Shown piece after piece: positions 9,694 to 19,892 of a stretch of DNA of 64,000 bases. The DNA comes from an uncultured Bacteroidales bacterium (GTDB lineage: Bacteria > Bacteroidota > Bacteroidia > Bacteroidales > ML635J-15). Made by a program: the position numbers and the translations under genes. The notes beneath the pieces were generated by a model. That model was not told the origin of the DNA, made no database searches, and saw only the letters and a program-made list of their open reading frames with translations. Position 1 is the first letter of the stretch. Each line of letters opens with the position of its first letter. The stretch is from contig CAJOIT010000004.1 of NCBI GenBank assembly GCA_905234755.1, forward strand, positions 62,001 through 126,000. Direction: 5' to 3'.

Positions 9694-10086
9694 ATGATAA
9701 CAAAACCCGAACTACAAGAATTACTGCAAAGCACCGAGACCTATCGTGTGGAGCGCACCACATCCACTAATGTCCCCCAAGATGTCCCTCAAGATGTCCC
9801 CCAAGATGTCCCTCAAGGTGATACCCAAGATGATACTCAAGGTGATACCCAAGATGATACTCAAGATGATACTCAAGGTGATACTCAAGATGATACCCAA
9901 GATGATACTCTTGACGTTTGGATTGAAGACAAAATAAGGGAAAACTCCAAAATAACGACTGAAGAATTGGCTAAACTGAGCAATAAAGGTGTGGCTACTA
10001 TCAAACGCCATCTTGCAAAACTTCCCCATATCAAATATGTTGGCAGTGGATATAGCGGTCATTGGGAAATAACTGATAATAAATAA
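9694..10086 (+). CDS. Winged-helix protein with tetrapeptide repeats, apparent internal deletion of an AlbA_2-type protein
   Basis: The 130-residue product has three parts. Residues 1-26 (ELLQSTETYRVERTTSTN region) look like the very start of an AlbA_2 (ATP-binding, RecG-like) domain. Residues 26-73 are tetrapeptide repeats (DVPQ, GDTQ, DDTQ). Residues 74-126 are a winged helix with KITTEELAKLSNKGVATIKRHL, ending in a typical SGHWEI wing. The rest of the AlbA_2 domain is missing, as if about 300-400 residues were deleted in frame. It may still bind DNA and regulate the operon. It starts 12 bp after the kinase and ends 4 bp before hsdR. Confidence 0.85.
   Translation: MITKPELQELLQSTETYRVERTTSTNVPQDVPQDVPQDVPQGDTQDDTQGDTQDDTQDDTQGDTQDDTQDDTLDVWIEDKIRENSKITTEELAKLSNKGVATIKRHLAKLPHIKYVGSGYSGHWEITDNK
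9769..9912 (+). repeat. Twelve 12-bp in-frame tandem repeats
   Basis: Twelve consecutive 12-bp units of the forms GATGTCCCTCAA and GATGATACTCAA (with GGTGATACCCAA variants) run without interruption inside the winged-helix gene. The period is a multiple of three, so gain or loss of units changes linker length but not the reading frame. That argues for length variation rather than on/off phase variation. Confidence 0.95.
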
Positions 10087-10090
10087 TCAC

Positions 10091-13000
10091 ATGAATAGAA
10101 TCTCATTCAAAGAAAACGATATAAGCCAAAAGCCCGCATTGGAACTTTTACAAAAACTTGGCTACCAATACATCTCGCCCGACGAGGCACTTGAACTGCG
10201 CGGCGGAAAGAATTCCTCCGTGCTGCTCGATGATATTTTACGCCAGCAACTGCGTAACCTCAACTCTATCCACATCGGCAGCCACAGCGAGGCACGCTTC
10301 TCGGAACAGAACATCGAAAACGGCATTGCTGCAATGCGCAATGTGCCAATGGAAGGCGGATACATCAGCGCAAACGAAACGGTATATAACATGCTCACAC
10401 TCGGCAAGGCATTCGAGCAAAGCATCGACGGCGACAAGAAGAGCTACACAATGCGCTACATCGACTGGAACAACCTGCAGAACAATGTCTTTCATGTCAC
10501 CGAGGAGTTTGCCGTCACACGCACAGGCCTCACCGACACCTACCGACCCGACATTGTGCTGTTTGTGAACGGCATACCTCTGGTCGTAATCGAGTGCAAG
10601 CGCCCCGACATCAAAGGCGCCGAGGAACAGGCAATATCGCAGCACCTGCGCAACCAAAAGGAAGACGGCATCCGAAACCTATATGTATATAGCGCACTGC
10701 TTCTGGCAATAGGCAATAGTTTCGGCAGTTACGCCACTACTGGTTCTGCTGCGCAATTCTGGTGCAAATGGCACGAAATGTTTAACAACAAGGAGGCAGA
10801 ACAGGAATACCAGCAGAAATTACACGACCTTATTGGCAACAGAGGAACAACCGAGCAGGACGAATATATCTACAACCTATGCCGTCCCGAACGGCTTCTG
10901 GAACTGATTTTCCATTTCACAATCTACGATGCCGGCATAAAGAAACTGGCCCGCTATCAGCAGTATTTCACCGTCAACGAAACAGCGAAACGGGTAAAGA
11001 CAATCGAAGCAGGGCGACGCAACGGCGGTGTGGTTTGGCATACGCAAGGAAGCGGCAAATCGCTGACTATGGTTATGTTGGCACAAAAAATCGCGCAAGA
11101 CCAAAGCATCCGCAATCCGCGCATAGTACTGGTCACCGACCGCACCGACCTCGACGAACAGATTACCAAAACATTCCGCAAATGTGGCAAGGAAGTTGAG
11201 AACGCAACTACTGGCAAAAAACTTGTCGAACTGCTTGAAAGCAACACCGATGCGGTCATTACAACCATCATCAACAAATTTGCCACAGCCATCAGGAATA
11301 TCAAGCAGCCCCTCACCGACCCCAACATTTTCATCCTTATCGACGAGGCGCACCGCAGCCAGTACAAGGAACTTGCAATACAGATGAACCGCGTACTGCC
11401 CAATGCCTGCAAAATCGCATTCACCGGTACACCATTGATGAAAAAGGACAAGAACACAGCACGCACCTTCGGCGGAATTATCAAGCCTGTTTACACGGTA
11501 AGGCAAGCCGTTGAGGACAAAGCCGTTGTACCATTGCTATACGAAGGGCGTATGGTGCCGCAGTCGGTAAGCGAAGGCCCGATAGACAGTTTCTTCGACC
11601 GCGTTTGCGAAGACCTCACCCCCGACCAATCCACCGACTTGAAAAAGAAATTCTCGCGTACCGACATTCTCAACCAAACGGAGCAACGCATATATTCCAT
11701 CGCCCTCGACATTTCAAAGCACTTTGCCGACAACTGGCAGGGAACCAAGTTCAAGGCAATGCTGGTTACGCCAAAGAAAAAGGTTGCCATTCTTTACAAG
11801 AAATATCTCGATGAAATCGGCAAAATAACTTCCGAAGTGCTCATTACCGCCCCCGACAACCGCGAAGGCGAAGAAATTGCATACGGAGGCACTGCGCAGG
11901 AAGTAAAGGACTTCTGGAAGCGTATGATGGACGAGCACGGCACACCGCAAAAGTATCAGGAAAACCTGATTTCTCGCTTCAAGAAACAAGAAGCGCCAGA
12001 GGTGATGATTGTTGTTGACAAACTTCTCACAGGCTTCGACGAGCCAAAAGTAACTATTATGTATCTAGACCGCAACCTTAAAGGACATACATTGCTACAG
12101 GCTGTTGCACGAGTAAACCGTACCTGCGAAGGCAAAGACTTTGGATATATAATTGATTACTACGGCGTACTATCCGAACTGGATAATGCATTAAGCATAT
12201 ATTCCGACTACGACGAAGAAGATAAAAAGGTATTCTATGATACACTGATGCCTGTGAGCGACAAGATTGCCGAACTGCCACAAAGACATTCCGACTTATG
12301 GGATATGTTCAAGGAAATCCCAAACAAACGCGACCTTGAAGCCTATGCACAGTCACTCCGTATGGAAGACCGCCGCCACGAGTTCTACGACCGTCTGACC
12401 GCATTTTCGTCAGTGATGCAGATAGCACTTTCGACAGAAGAATTTTTCAAAAATACCGACGAGAAAACAATCAGACTGTATAAGGACGACTTGAATATGT
12501 TTGCCAAACTTCGTACCTCTGTACAACTGCGCTACTCCGACACTGTGGACTACAAGAAATACGAAGCCCGCATCGAAAAACTAATAAATCACCATGTGGA
12601 AAGCGACGCCGTAAAGGTCATTACAAACCTTGTAAACATTTTCGACAAGGAAGATTTCCAGAAGGAAGTTGACAACATTGTGGGCACAGCAGCAAAAGCC
12701 GACACAATAGCAACGCGTACAGCCAAATACATACGCGAAAATATGGACTCAGACCCTGCATTCTACAAAAAATTCTCGCAACTTATCAAAGAAGCTATCG
12801 AAGCATACGAGCAGGGACGCATAAACGACAACGAATACCTTGAAAAGATAATGCAGTACAAGGAGGACGTTCTCAACCACACCGACAGCGAACTGCCTTC
12901 CGAACTGGAGCACAACAACGCGGCAAAAGCATATTTCGGCATCGCCTTGGAAAACTACAAGCGACTCTTTCCCGATATGCCTGTACGCGAAATGGCTTTG

Positions 13001-13228
13001 GCAACCACTCACGCCTTCGACGACATCATCCGCCAGACAGTAATTGTGGACGGCTCGGTCCTAGTCGATTGGCAGTCGAAAAACGACACAATTGGCAAAA
13101 TGAAAATACGCCTCGAAGACGAACTTATCGACAACATAAAGCGCAAATACGGACTTGTGTTCTCGTTTGACGATATGGACATAATTATTAACGGCTGCGT
13201 AGAAGTGGCAAAAATATGGATTCGATGA
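10091..13228 (+). CDS. hsdR: Type I restriction endonuclease (R) subunit
   Basis: Motor and nuclease subunit that translocates unmodified DNA and cuts it. The 1045-residue protein is a normal length. The PD-(D/E)XK nuclease site is seen as RPDIVLF (D154) with VVIECK (E168, K170). The SF2 helicase motifs follow: Walker A TQGSGKS (318-324) and Walker B DEAH (418-421), then TGTPL and a second RecA-like domain with VDKLLTGFDEP and QAVARVNRT. The C-terminal helical domain is complete. All catalytic residues are present, so the nuclease should be functional. The 3-prime end overlaps the next gene by 13 bp. Confidence 0.97.
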   Translation: MNRISFKENDISQKPALELLQKLGYQYISPDEALELRGGKNSSVLLDDILRQQLRNLNSIHIGSHSEARFSEQNIENGIAAMRNVPMEGGYISANETVYNMLTLGKAFEQSIDGDKKSYTMRYIDWNNLQNNVFHVTEEFAVTRTGLTDTYRPDIVLFVNGIPLVVIECKRPDIKGAEEQAISQHLRNQKEDGIRNLYVYSALLLAIGNSFGSYATTGSAAQFWCKWHEMFNNKEAEQEYQQKLHDLIGNRGTTEQDEYIYNLCRPERLLELIFHFTIYDAGIKKLARYQQYFTVNETAKRVKTIEAGRRNGGVVWHTQGSGKSLTMVMLAQKIAQDQSIRNPRIVLVTDRTDLDEQITKTFRKCGKEVENATTGKKLVELLESNTDAVITTIINKFATAIRNIKQPLTDPNIFILIDEAHRSQYKELAIQMNRVLPNACKIAFTGTPLMKKDKNTARTFGGIIKPVYTVRQAVEDKAVVPLLYEGRMVPQSVSEGPIDSFFDRVCEDLTPDQSTDLKKKFSRTDILNQTEQRIYSIALDISKHFADNWQGTKFKAMLVTPKKKVAILYKKYLDEIGKITSEVLITAPDNREGEEIAYGGTAQEVKDFWKRMMDEHGTPQKYQENLISRFKKQEAPEVMIVVDKLLTGFDEPKVTIMYLDRNLKGHTLLQAVARVNRTCEGKDFGYIIDYYGVLSELDNALSIYSDYDEEDKKVFYDTLMPVSDKIAELPQRHSDLWDMFKEIPNKRDLEAYAQSLRMEDRRHEFYDRLTAFSSVMQIALSTEEFFKNTDEKTIRLYKDDLNMFAKLRTSVQLRYSDTVDYKKYEARIEKLINHHVESDAVKVITNLVNIFDKEDFQKEVDNIVGTAAKADTIATRTAKYIRENMDSDPAFYKKFSQLIKEAIEAYEQGRINDNEYLEKIMQYKEDVLNHTDSELPSELEHNNAAKAYFGIALENYKRLFPDMPVREMALATTHAFDDIIRQTVIVDGSVLVDWQSKNDTIGKMKIRLEDELIDNIKRKYGLVFSFDDMDIIINGCVEVAKIWIR

Positions 13229-13923
13229 CAACGGACAGCATTACATACGGCACAACAACCATCGAATACAGCATCGTGTACGCAAACAGGAAAACGCTTG
13301 GCATCCGTGTCGAGCCTGATGGTTCGGTGCTACTTATTGCGCCCGAAAGTGCAAGTTTGGAAACTATTCGCGACAAGGCACACCGCAGAGCAGCGTGGAT
13401 ACTCCGCCAGAAACGCTATTTTGAATCGTTCGGAATCCCGACAACAGAACGGCAATACATAAGCGGAGAATCCCATTTATATTTGGGACGGCAGTATATG
13501 CTTCGAGTATTGAAAACAAATCGCAATGCTGTTCATTACCAAAACAATATCCTTGAAATTGAATGTAAGGACAAGGAGGAAGCTGGGGAAATATTGCAAA
13601 AATGGTACACGGAACGTGCAAAAATCAAATTTGATGAATATGCAAAACCTATTGTCGAGCACTTTGCCGTTTATGGTGTAAAACCGCAATCAATTTCTGT
13701 AAGAAAAATGGAAAAACGCTGGGGCTACTGCACAAAAGACGGAAACATATACCTTAATCCCAGACTTATATGCGCATCACGATGCTGCATCGAGTATGTC
13801 ATAACCCACGAATTGTGCCACTTGATACATCGCAACCACACAAAGGATTTTTATACTTTGCTATCAAAAGAAATGCCCCACTGGGAACGATGGAAAGAAA
13901 AACTGGAACGAATGATGAGATAG
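13216..13923 (+). CDS. YgjP/SprT-like zinc metallopeptidase (DUF45, M48-like)
   Basis: The 235-residue protein carries the zinc site HELCHLIHRNHTKDFY (H198, E199, H202 and probably H208) and the preceding KRWGYCTKDGNIYLNPRL block that is characteristic of the YgjP/DUF45 family. No signal peptide is seen, so it should be cytoplasmic. Family members are regularly the last gene of type I R-M operons, and the 13-bp overlap with hsdR supports co-translation. Its role there is unknown, though turnover of HsdR is a plausible idea. A start at the internal ATG at 13225 is an alternative. Confidence 0.92.
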   Translation: MDSMTTDSITYGTTTIEYSIVYANRKTLGIRVEPDGSVLLIAPESASLETIRDKAHRRAAWILRQKRYFESFGIPTTERQYISGESHLYLGRQYMLRVLKTNRNAVHYQNNILEIECKDKEEAGEILQKWYTERAKIKFDEYAKPIVEHFAVYGVKPQSISVRKMEKRWGYCTKDGNIYLNPRLICASRCCIEYVITHELCHLIHRNHTKDFYTLLSKEMPHWERWKEKLERMMR

Positions 13924-13947
13924 AAAAAAAGCGCAGACAGCATCTGC
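13924..13947 (-). terminator. Probable terminator of eno
   Basis: On the minus strand GCAGA-TGCTG-TCTGC forms a short hairpin, followed by GC and seven T. It lies about 35 bp past the enolase stop. The short gap to the convergent metallopeptidase gene means both transcripts may end here. Confidence 0.55.
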
Positions 13948-13982
13948 CATCCACGCTTACTATTATTTATTAACTAAAAACC

Positions 13983-15296
<1,314 letters not shown>

Positions 15297-15304
15297 CTAA
15301 TTCG

Positions 15305-15334
15305 CAAAGTTATAATTTTGACATTAAAGTCAAA
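15305..15334 (-). promoter_or_regulatory. Sigma-ABfr promoter of eno
   Basis: On the minus strand TAACTTTG (plus-strand CAAAGTTA at 15305-15312) is a perfect -7 element. A TTG at 15331-15333 lies 18 bp upstream. The start codon is about 30 bp downstream. Confidence 0.75.
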
Positions 15335-15344
15335 AACGAAAAAA

Positions 15345-17273
15345 TTATTTTGATTCCACGATTTTCAAGCACAGAAGAGAGAGGTCATCGTTTGGTATCG
15401 CACCATCGCGATGCTTTACAACAGCCTCCTGCAGCGTAATTACAACTTGTTCAGAAGAAAGATTTTGTGTCTTTGTCAAGACCTCATGCAACCGCTCGTC
15501 TCCAAAAAGTTCATGCTGCAAATTTTCTGCTTCAGTAAGACCATCGGTATAGATAAAAATCTGCTTGTCGCGTATGTCATCTATGCTCTCTCCATAGAAA
15601 TCACCTTCCACCCAAATTCCGAGAGGGCGATTCGTATATTTTAGTTTCAAGAACTCGCCATCTATTAGCGGTGCATTATGGCCGCAGTTGCAGAAGTCAA
15701 GGTGCCCTGTCTTGAGGTCGGCACAGCCAATAAACATGGTAACAAACATATTCTGCTCATTATCATTAGACAGAATATTGTTTATCTGCGTAGCTATCTC
15801 CGCAGGCGTATGTCCCTGCTGTGCGACTATTCTGAAAAGGTTGCGCGTTACTGCCATAAACAATGAAGCAGGAACACCTTTACCAGAAACATCTCCTACA
15901 CAGAAATATAGTCGCTCGTTTTGAATGAAAAAGTCGTACAAATCGCCACCGACTTCCTTTGCGGGAGTCATAGATGCGAACAGGTCAATGTCGCTACGAG
16001 TTGGGAATGGTGGGAATGTACGCGGCACCATCGACATTTGTATGTCGCTTGCAACCTTGAGTTCATTTTCCATAGAAGCTTTTAGCGCAGTGGTCTGCTT
16101 GAGCTCTGATATATAATTTACCAAAGAACGCTGCATATTGCTGAAAGAATCGCTCAACTGACCTATCTCATCGTTACGACCATCATCGGGCAAAGTTTCA
16201 TTAAAATTACCATTAGCTATGGTTCCAGCTTGCTTAACAAGACGTTTCAACGGCCGTAATTCTCTTGCAATAATACGAATGCACACAAGGAACATCAGCA
16301 GAAGACCTGCAAGTACAGCTATTGTTACAGCACGTCTGATTCGATTGAACGAACCAAAAATATCGCTTTCGGGGCAAACGATAGCCACGCTCCAACCAGT
16401 GGTGCTTAGCGGTTTGTAGAAAACATAACATTCTTCGCCATCTATTTTCAGTTGTCGCATACCTTCCTCACCACTTTGCATTGCGTGACCAAGTGCGGTA
16501 ATCGCAGTATCAGGCTTTTCGAGAGTTTCGGTGAAAATAGTTTGATAGAAAAGCTTTGTAGTGTCAGGGTGTACGAAATATGTTCCACCACGACCAATCA
16601 TTATACTATACGAATTGGGATACGGCTTGACTGCCGAGATGGTTTGAGAAAGCCAAGCAAGCGACAAATCCACAGCGATAGTTCCAATAAATTTGCCATC
16701 CTTGTCTTTCAATGGCTTGCAGTAGGAAGCTATCATGTCGTATGAAAATATGTCATCAGGATTGTAATCCATAAAGGGTTCTGTCCAGATTGGTCTGTCT
16801 AGCAGTTTGCAGAGCTGATACCAATCCATATAAAAGTACTCGTAATGTTCATTGCCTTCTTGCGTGGTCAGTATGTTCCCTTTGTCATTGTAAGAATAAG
16901 CGGAAAAATAGCGTCCACGGTCCTTAAAAAAGTTTGGTTCAAAAGCGATTGAACATCCGTTAAGGTCTGGATTGTTCTGGAGAATGCAACGTGAGTAAAA
17001 AAACATAGAATCTGGGCAATCAAGATGACTAGTGATAAGCCAGTCTGTGTTATCGGTAGCAATGACCACCTTGTCAAGAATTCCGTTTACACGCAGTGCC
17101 GTGTTCTCCAAAATCTTGCTTGCATGGTTAACCGCCTCCTGGCGTATGGCCTCACGGGACACACCAAACATATAACCAAGGGAAGCTACAAGTATTACTG
17201 CTGCAAACAGAACAATCAAAAGACTGAGCCTTGTGGAAAGCGAGCGATGTATATTGAAGATATTTTTTTTCAT
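15345..17273 (-). CDS. Membrane sensor SpoIIE/RsbU-type PP2C phosphatase (Cache-HAMP-PP2C)
   Basis: A 642-residue signalling protein. An N-terminal TM (about 13-36) and a second TM (about 318-338) bracket a periplasmic Cache-like sensor. A HAMP linker follows (RELRPLKRLVKQAGTIANGNF), then a coiled coil and a PP2C phosphatase domain (about 425-640). The phosphatase motifs are present: AKEVGGDLYDFF, VGDVSGKGVPASLFMA, NCGHNAP and YTDGLTEAEN, with the metal-binding Asp residues intact. Such enzymes dephosphorylate anti-anti-sigma (STAS) proteins, but no STAS or anti-sigma gene is adjacent. The gene follows the periplasmic binding protein gene by 4 bp, which suggests that protein presents the signal. 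Confidence 0.95.
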   Translation of the reverse strand: MKKNIFNIHRSLSTRLSLLIVLFAAVILVASLGYMFGVSREAIRQEAVNHASKILENTALRVNGILDKVVIATDNTDWLITSHLDCPDSMFFYSRCILQNNPDLNGCSIAFEPNFFKDRGRYFSAYSYNDKGNILTTQEGNEHYEYFYMDWYQLCKLLDRPIWTEPFMDYNPDDIFSYDMIASYCKPLKDKDGKFIGTIAVDLSLAWLSQTISAVKPYPNSYSIMIGRGGTYFVHPDTTKLFYQTIFTETLEKPDTAITALGHAMQSGEEGMRQLKIDGEECYVFYKPLSTTGWSVAIVCPESDIFGSFNRIRRAVTIAVLAGLLLMFLVCIRIIARELRPLKRLVKQAGTIANGNFNETLPDDGRNDEIGQLSDSFSNMQRSLVNYISELKQTTALKASMENELKVASDIQMSMVPRTFPPFPTRSDIDLFASMTPAKEVGGDLYDFFIQNERLYFCVGDVSGKGVPASLFMAVTRNLFRIVAQQGHTPAEIATQINNILSNDNEQNMFVTMFIGCADLKTGHLDFCNCGHNAPLIDGEFLKLKYTNRPLGIWVEGDFYGESIDDIRDKQIFIYTDGLTEAENLQHELFGDERLHEVLTKTQNLSSEQVVITLQEAVVKHRDGAIPNDDLSLLCLKIVESK

Positions 17274-17277
17274 AGAG

Positions 17278-18231
17278 CTATTTTACTATTAAGTCTTCAT
17301 ATGTAACTTCGTGTTTTAGAAGGTTGCACTCCACCATCAGGTCGCTGGCATGTTTTACCATGTCGGGACGCAGACGAAACTCGCGCTTACCCGACTCCCT
17401 GTCAACTTGTAGGCGTAGCACCTCGGCAAGCATCAACTTTTGAAGTACACGGTTTGTTGCTATATGGTTGTCGCGCACATATCTCATTACTATTTCCAGT
17501 GTCTCATCTGGATGCTGAGCAGCCCACTCCCAACCACGGCGACTAGCTTGGGCAAACTTATCGGCCTGTTCCTTGTGCGTTTCGTAATACTCGCGCGTCA
17601 TATATACGCCGTCTTCCTGCACATTGTAACCGTGATCGCAGAAGCGATATACATTCTCCTCTGTCAATTCCATGCCAGTTTGCAACAGTTGATAATACTC
17701 ATTATAGCTCATGGCAAGAGTTGCATCTACAGCGCCTGCAACGAAGAGATTTACATTATATGCAAATGGAATCCATTCATAATCAAGATGTTCTTTTATA
17801 CTCATACATATAGCCATCTGACCAAAGCCAATGCTCCAAATGCCGACTCTAGCACCCTTTTGTGTCAATGGGTCCTTACCACGACGCGAAACGATGACCA
17901 AAGCATTGTTCATTGATGTCTGAAAAATATTCACCAGTGAAATTCCATTGTCCACTATCTCCATCGCCTGGCAAAGCTGAAGCGTAGTGGCATGACTTTC
18001 ATTGTTGCGAATGCGGTTCATTGCCGACTGCGTAGCCGATGGATGAATTATTTCCACATCTACGCCCGCTTCCTTATAAAAGCCTTTTTCGTATGCAACA
18101 TAATAGCCCGCAAACTGTGCCTGCGCAGTCCATTGTGGAGTAAAAATGAACCGATCCTGTGCTTTTGTTCCATTTATACAAAAGAGCAGTACAACAATTA
18201 CGGTCAATTTTATGAAAATGTTTTTTACCAT
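17278..18231 (-). CDS. Periplasmic NMT1/SsuA-like substrate-binding protein
   Basis: A 317-residue exported binding protein. The signal peptide MVKNIFIKLTVIVVLLFCINGTKAQ (1-25) is followed by FTPQWTAQAQFAGYYVAYEKGFYKEAGVDVEI, the opening of the NMT1/THI5-like fold that binds pyrimidines, sulfonates or similar small ligands. The usual ABC permease and ATPase genes are absent. The gene lies 4 bp upstream of a Cache-HAMP-PP2C phosphatase, so a sensory rather than transport role is the better guess. A promoter and a 14-bp palindrome lie upstream. Confidence 0.92.
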   Translation of the reverse strand: MVKNIFIKLTVIVVLLFCINGTKAQDRFIFTPQWTAQAQFAGYYVAYEKGFYKEAGVDVEIIHPSATQSAMNRIRNNESHATTLQLCQAMEIVDNGISLVNIFQTSMNNALVIVSRRGKDPLTQKGARVGIWSIGFGQMAICMSIKEHLDYEWIPFAYNVNLFVAGAVDATLAMSYNEYYQLLQTGMELTEENVYRFCDHGYNVQEDGVYMTREYYETHKEQADKFAQASRRGWEWAAQHPDETLEIVMRYVRDNHIATNRVLQKLMLAEVLRLQVDRESGKREFRLRPDMVKHASDLMVECNLLKHEVTYEDLIVK

Positions 18232-18270
18232 TATATAAGATTCTCGTATAAAATTATTAGTTCAAGGTTG

Positions 18271-18278
18271 CAAATATA
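18271..18278 (-). promoter_or_regulatory. -7 promoter element of the binding protein/phosphatase operon
   Basis: On the minus strand this is TATATTTG, a match to TAnnTTTG, 40 bp before the start codon. No well-spaced TTTG -33 element is evident, so an activator might be needed. Confidence 0.5.
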
Positions 18279-18306
18279 CGCATTTTCGGCAAATGCAGAA
18301 ATAAAA

Positions 18307-18343
18307 AGTAAATTATGGTATTCAACCGATACCATAATTTACT
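18307..18343. promoter_or_regulatory. 14-bp perfect palindrome, possible operator
   Basis: AGTAAATTATGGTA and its exact reverse complement are separated by 9 nt. The palindrome lies 29-65 bp upstream of the -7 element of the binding protein/phosphatase operon and separate from the rplQ terminator. There is no T-run on either side, so an operator is more likely than a terminator. Confidence 0.5.
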
Positions 18344-18360
18344 TAATATATTTACACACA

Positions 18361-18393
18361 AAAAATGGAGATACAAAATACCTCCATTTTTTT
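18361..18393 (-). terminator. Terminator at the end of the ribosomal protein operon
   Basis: On the minus strand a stem with ATGGAG/CTCCAT is followed by TTTTTT, about 20 bp past the rplQ stop codon. It ends the 17.6-kb str-S10-spc-alpha transcript. Confidence 0.8.
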
Positions 18394-18408
18394 CGATTAT
18401 CAAAAATC

Positions 18409-18876
18409 TTATTCTTCCTTCTTTTCTTCCTGAGCAGGAGCAGCCTCGTCGGTAGTAGCGGCTTTCTTGCGCGAACGACGAACTTTCTTCTTGGTTTCCT
18501 TTGCAGCGAGCATGTTTTCGTTGTAGTCAACGAGTTCCATCATGCACATTTCTGCGTTATCACCCAAACGGTTTCCTGTTCTCAAAATGCGAGTATATCC
18601 ACCTGGTCTGTCACCAACCTTAACAATTACATTGCGGAAAAGTTCGGTGATGGCTTCCTTGTTTTCGAGGTAGCTGAAAACAACCCTGCGGTTGTGAGTT
18701 GAGTCGTCCTTTGCCTTTGTGATCAACGGTTCGACATAAACTCTCAAAGCCTTAGCCTTTGCAACAGTCGTGAAGATACGCTTATGCAGAATCAGAGAAG
18801 ATGCCATATTAGACAACAAAGCTTGTCTGTGAGCACTTTTTCTTCCTAAATGATTTACTTTCTTATTATGTCTCAT
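18409..18876 (-). CDS. rplQ: 50S ribosomal protein L17
   Basis: Large-subunit protein at the polypeptide exit side. The conserved start [25 protein letters not shown] and VEPLITKAK motif are present. At 155 residues it is longer than the 127-residue E. coli protein. The extra length is a lysine/alanine/glutamate-rich tail (from about residue 127) that is common in Bacteroidota. It is the last gene of the ribosomal cluster, 12 bp after rpoA, and is followed by a terminator. Confidence 0.98.
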   Translation of the reverse strand: MRHNKKVNHLGRKSAHRQALLSNMASSLILHKRIFTTVAKAKALRVYVEPLITKAKDDSTHNRRVVFSYLENKEAITELFRNVIVKVGDRPGGYTRILRTGNRLGDNAEMCMMELVDYNENMLAAKETKKKVRRSRKKAATTDEAAPAQEEKKEE

Positions 18877-18888
18877 TTTCTAAAAGTA

Positions 18889-19881
18889 TTATTCCTTATC
18901 CAACTTAAATTTTGATGTATCCATTCCGAAGCTCAAATTCTTCATATCGAGAAGAGCCTCGAGTTCGGTAAGCGACTTCTTGCCGAAGTTTCTGAACTTC
19001 AGCAAGTCGGACTTATTGTACTGAACCAAGTCGCCCAAGGTTTCGATTTCGGCAGCCTTCAAGCAATTTAGCGCACGAACAGAAAGGTCAAGGTCAACAA
19101 GTCTTGACTTGAGCAACTGCCTCATGCGGAGAACTTCCTCATCGAATTCATCCTTTTCGTGCTTTTCATCTGTATCCAATGTAATCTTTTCATCGGAGAA
19201 GAGCATAAAATGATGAATAAGAATTTTAGCGGCTTCCTTCAAAGCATCCTTCGGGTGAATCGAACCGTCGGTCTGGATTTCGATAATCAGCTTGTCGTAG
19301 TCGGTTCTCTGCTCAACACGCATGTTCTCAACATAATACTTAACATTAATAATCGGTGTGAAAATCGAACCGATTGGAATAACGCCGATAGTATCGTCGA
19401 GAGTTCTGTTTTCATCAGCCTGAACATAGCCCCTGCCCTTTATTACAGACAAGTCCATCTTAAGGGTTACAGAAGGTTCCATCCTGCAAATCAACAGGTC
19501 TGGATTCAAAATCTTGAAGCCCGAAAGGAACTTTCCTATGTCACCAGCCCTGAATTCTTCCTGTCCGGATATTACAACAGATACATTTTCGTGATTTACA
19601 TCCTCGATCTGCTGTTTGAAACGAACTTGCTTAAGCTGAAGAATTATCTCAGTGACATCTTCCATAACTCCGGGTATTGTGGAAAATTCGTGATCCACAC
19701 CCTCTATCTTCACGGATGAAATTGCAAAACCTTCAAGCGATGAAAGCAGTATTCTCCTCAATGCATTTCCGATTGTCTGGCCATAGCCCGGTTCAAGTGG
19801 TCTGAACTCGAACTTTCCATAGAAATCGGTAGCTTCAAGCATAACTACCTTATCTGGTTTTTGAAACGCTAAAATTGACAT
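18889..19881 (-). CDS. rpoA: RNA polymerase alpha subunit
   Basis: Scaffold subunit for RNA polymerase assembly. The N-terminal domain (about 1-230) shows [25 protein letters not shown], the beta/beta-prime docking region. The C-terminal domain (about 255-330) has the helix-hairpin-helix [24 protein letters not shown] and the [11 protein letters not shown] motif that contacts UP elements and activators. The 330 residues match the family. It lies between rpsD and rplQ, 12 bp from each. Confidence 0.99.
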   Translation of the reverse strand: MSILAFQKPDKVVMLEATDFYGKFEFRPLEPGYGQTIGNALRRILLSSLEGFAISSVKIEGVDHEFSTIPGVMEDVTEIILQLKQVRFKQQIEDVNHENVSVVISGQEEFRAGDIGKFLSGFKILNPDLLICRMEPSVTLKMDLSVIKGRGYVQADENRTLDDTIGVIPIGSIFTPIINVKYYVENMRVEQRTDYDKLIIEIQTDGSIHPKDALKEAAKILIHHFMLFSDEKITLDTDEKHEKDEFDEEVLRMRQLLKSRLVDLDLSVRALNCLKAAEIETLGDLVQYNKSDLLKFRNFGKKSLTELEALLDMKNLSFGMDTSKFKLDKE

Positions 19882-19892
19882 CTACTTACCTT

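Noticed and set aside
9769..9912. On/off phase variation by the 12-bp repeats
   Set aside because: Twelve is a multiple of three. Copy-number change alters linker length only, not the reading frame.
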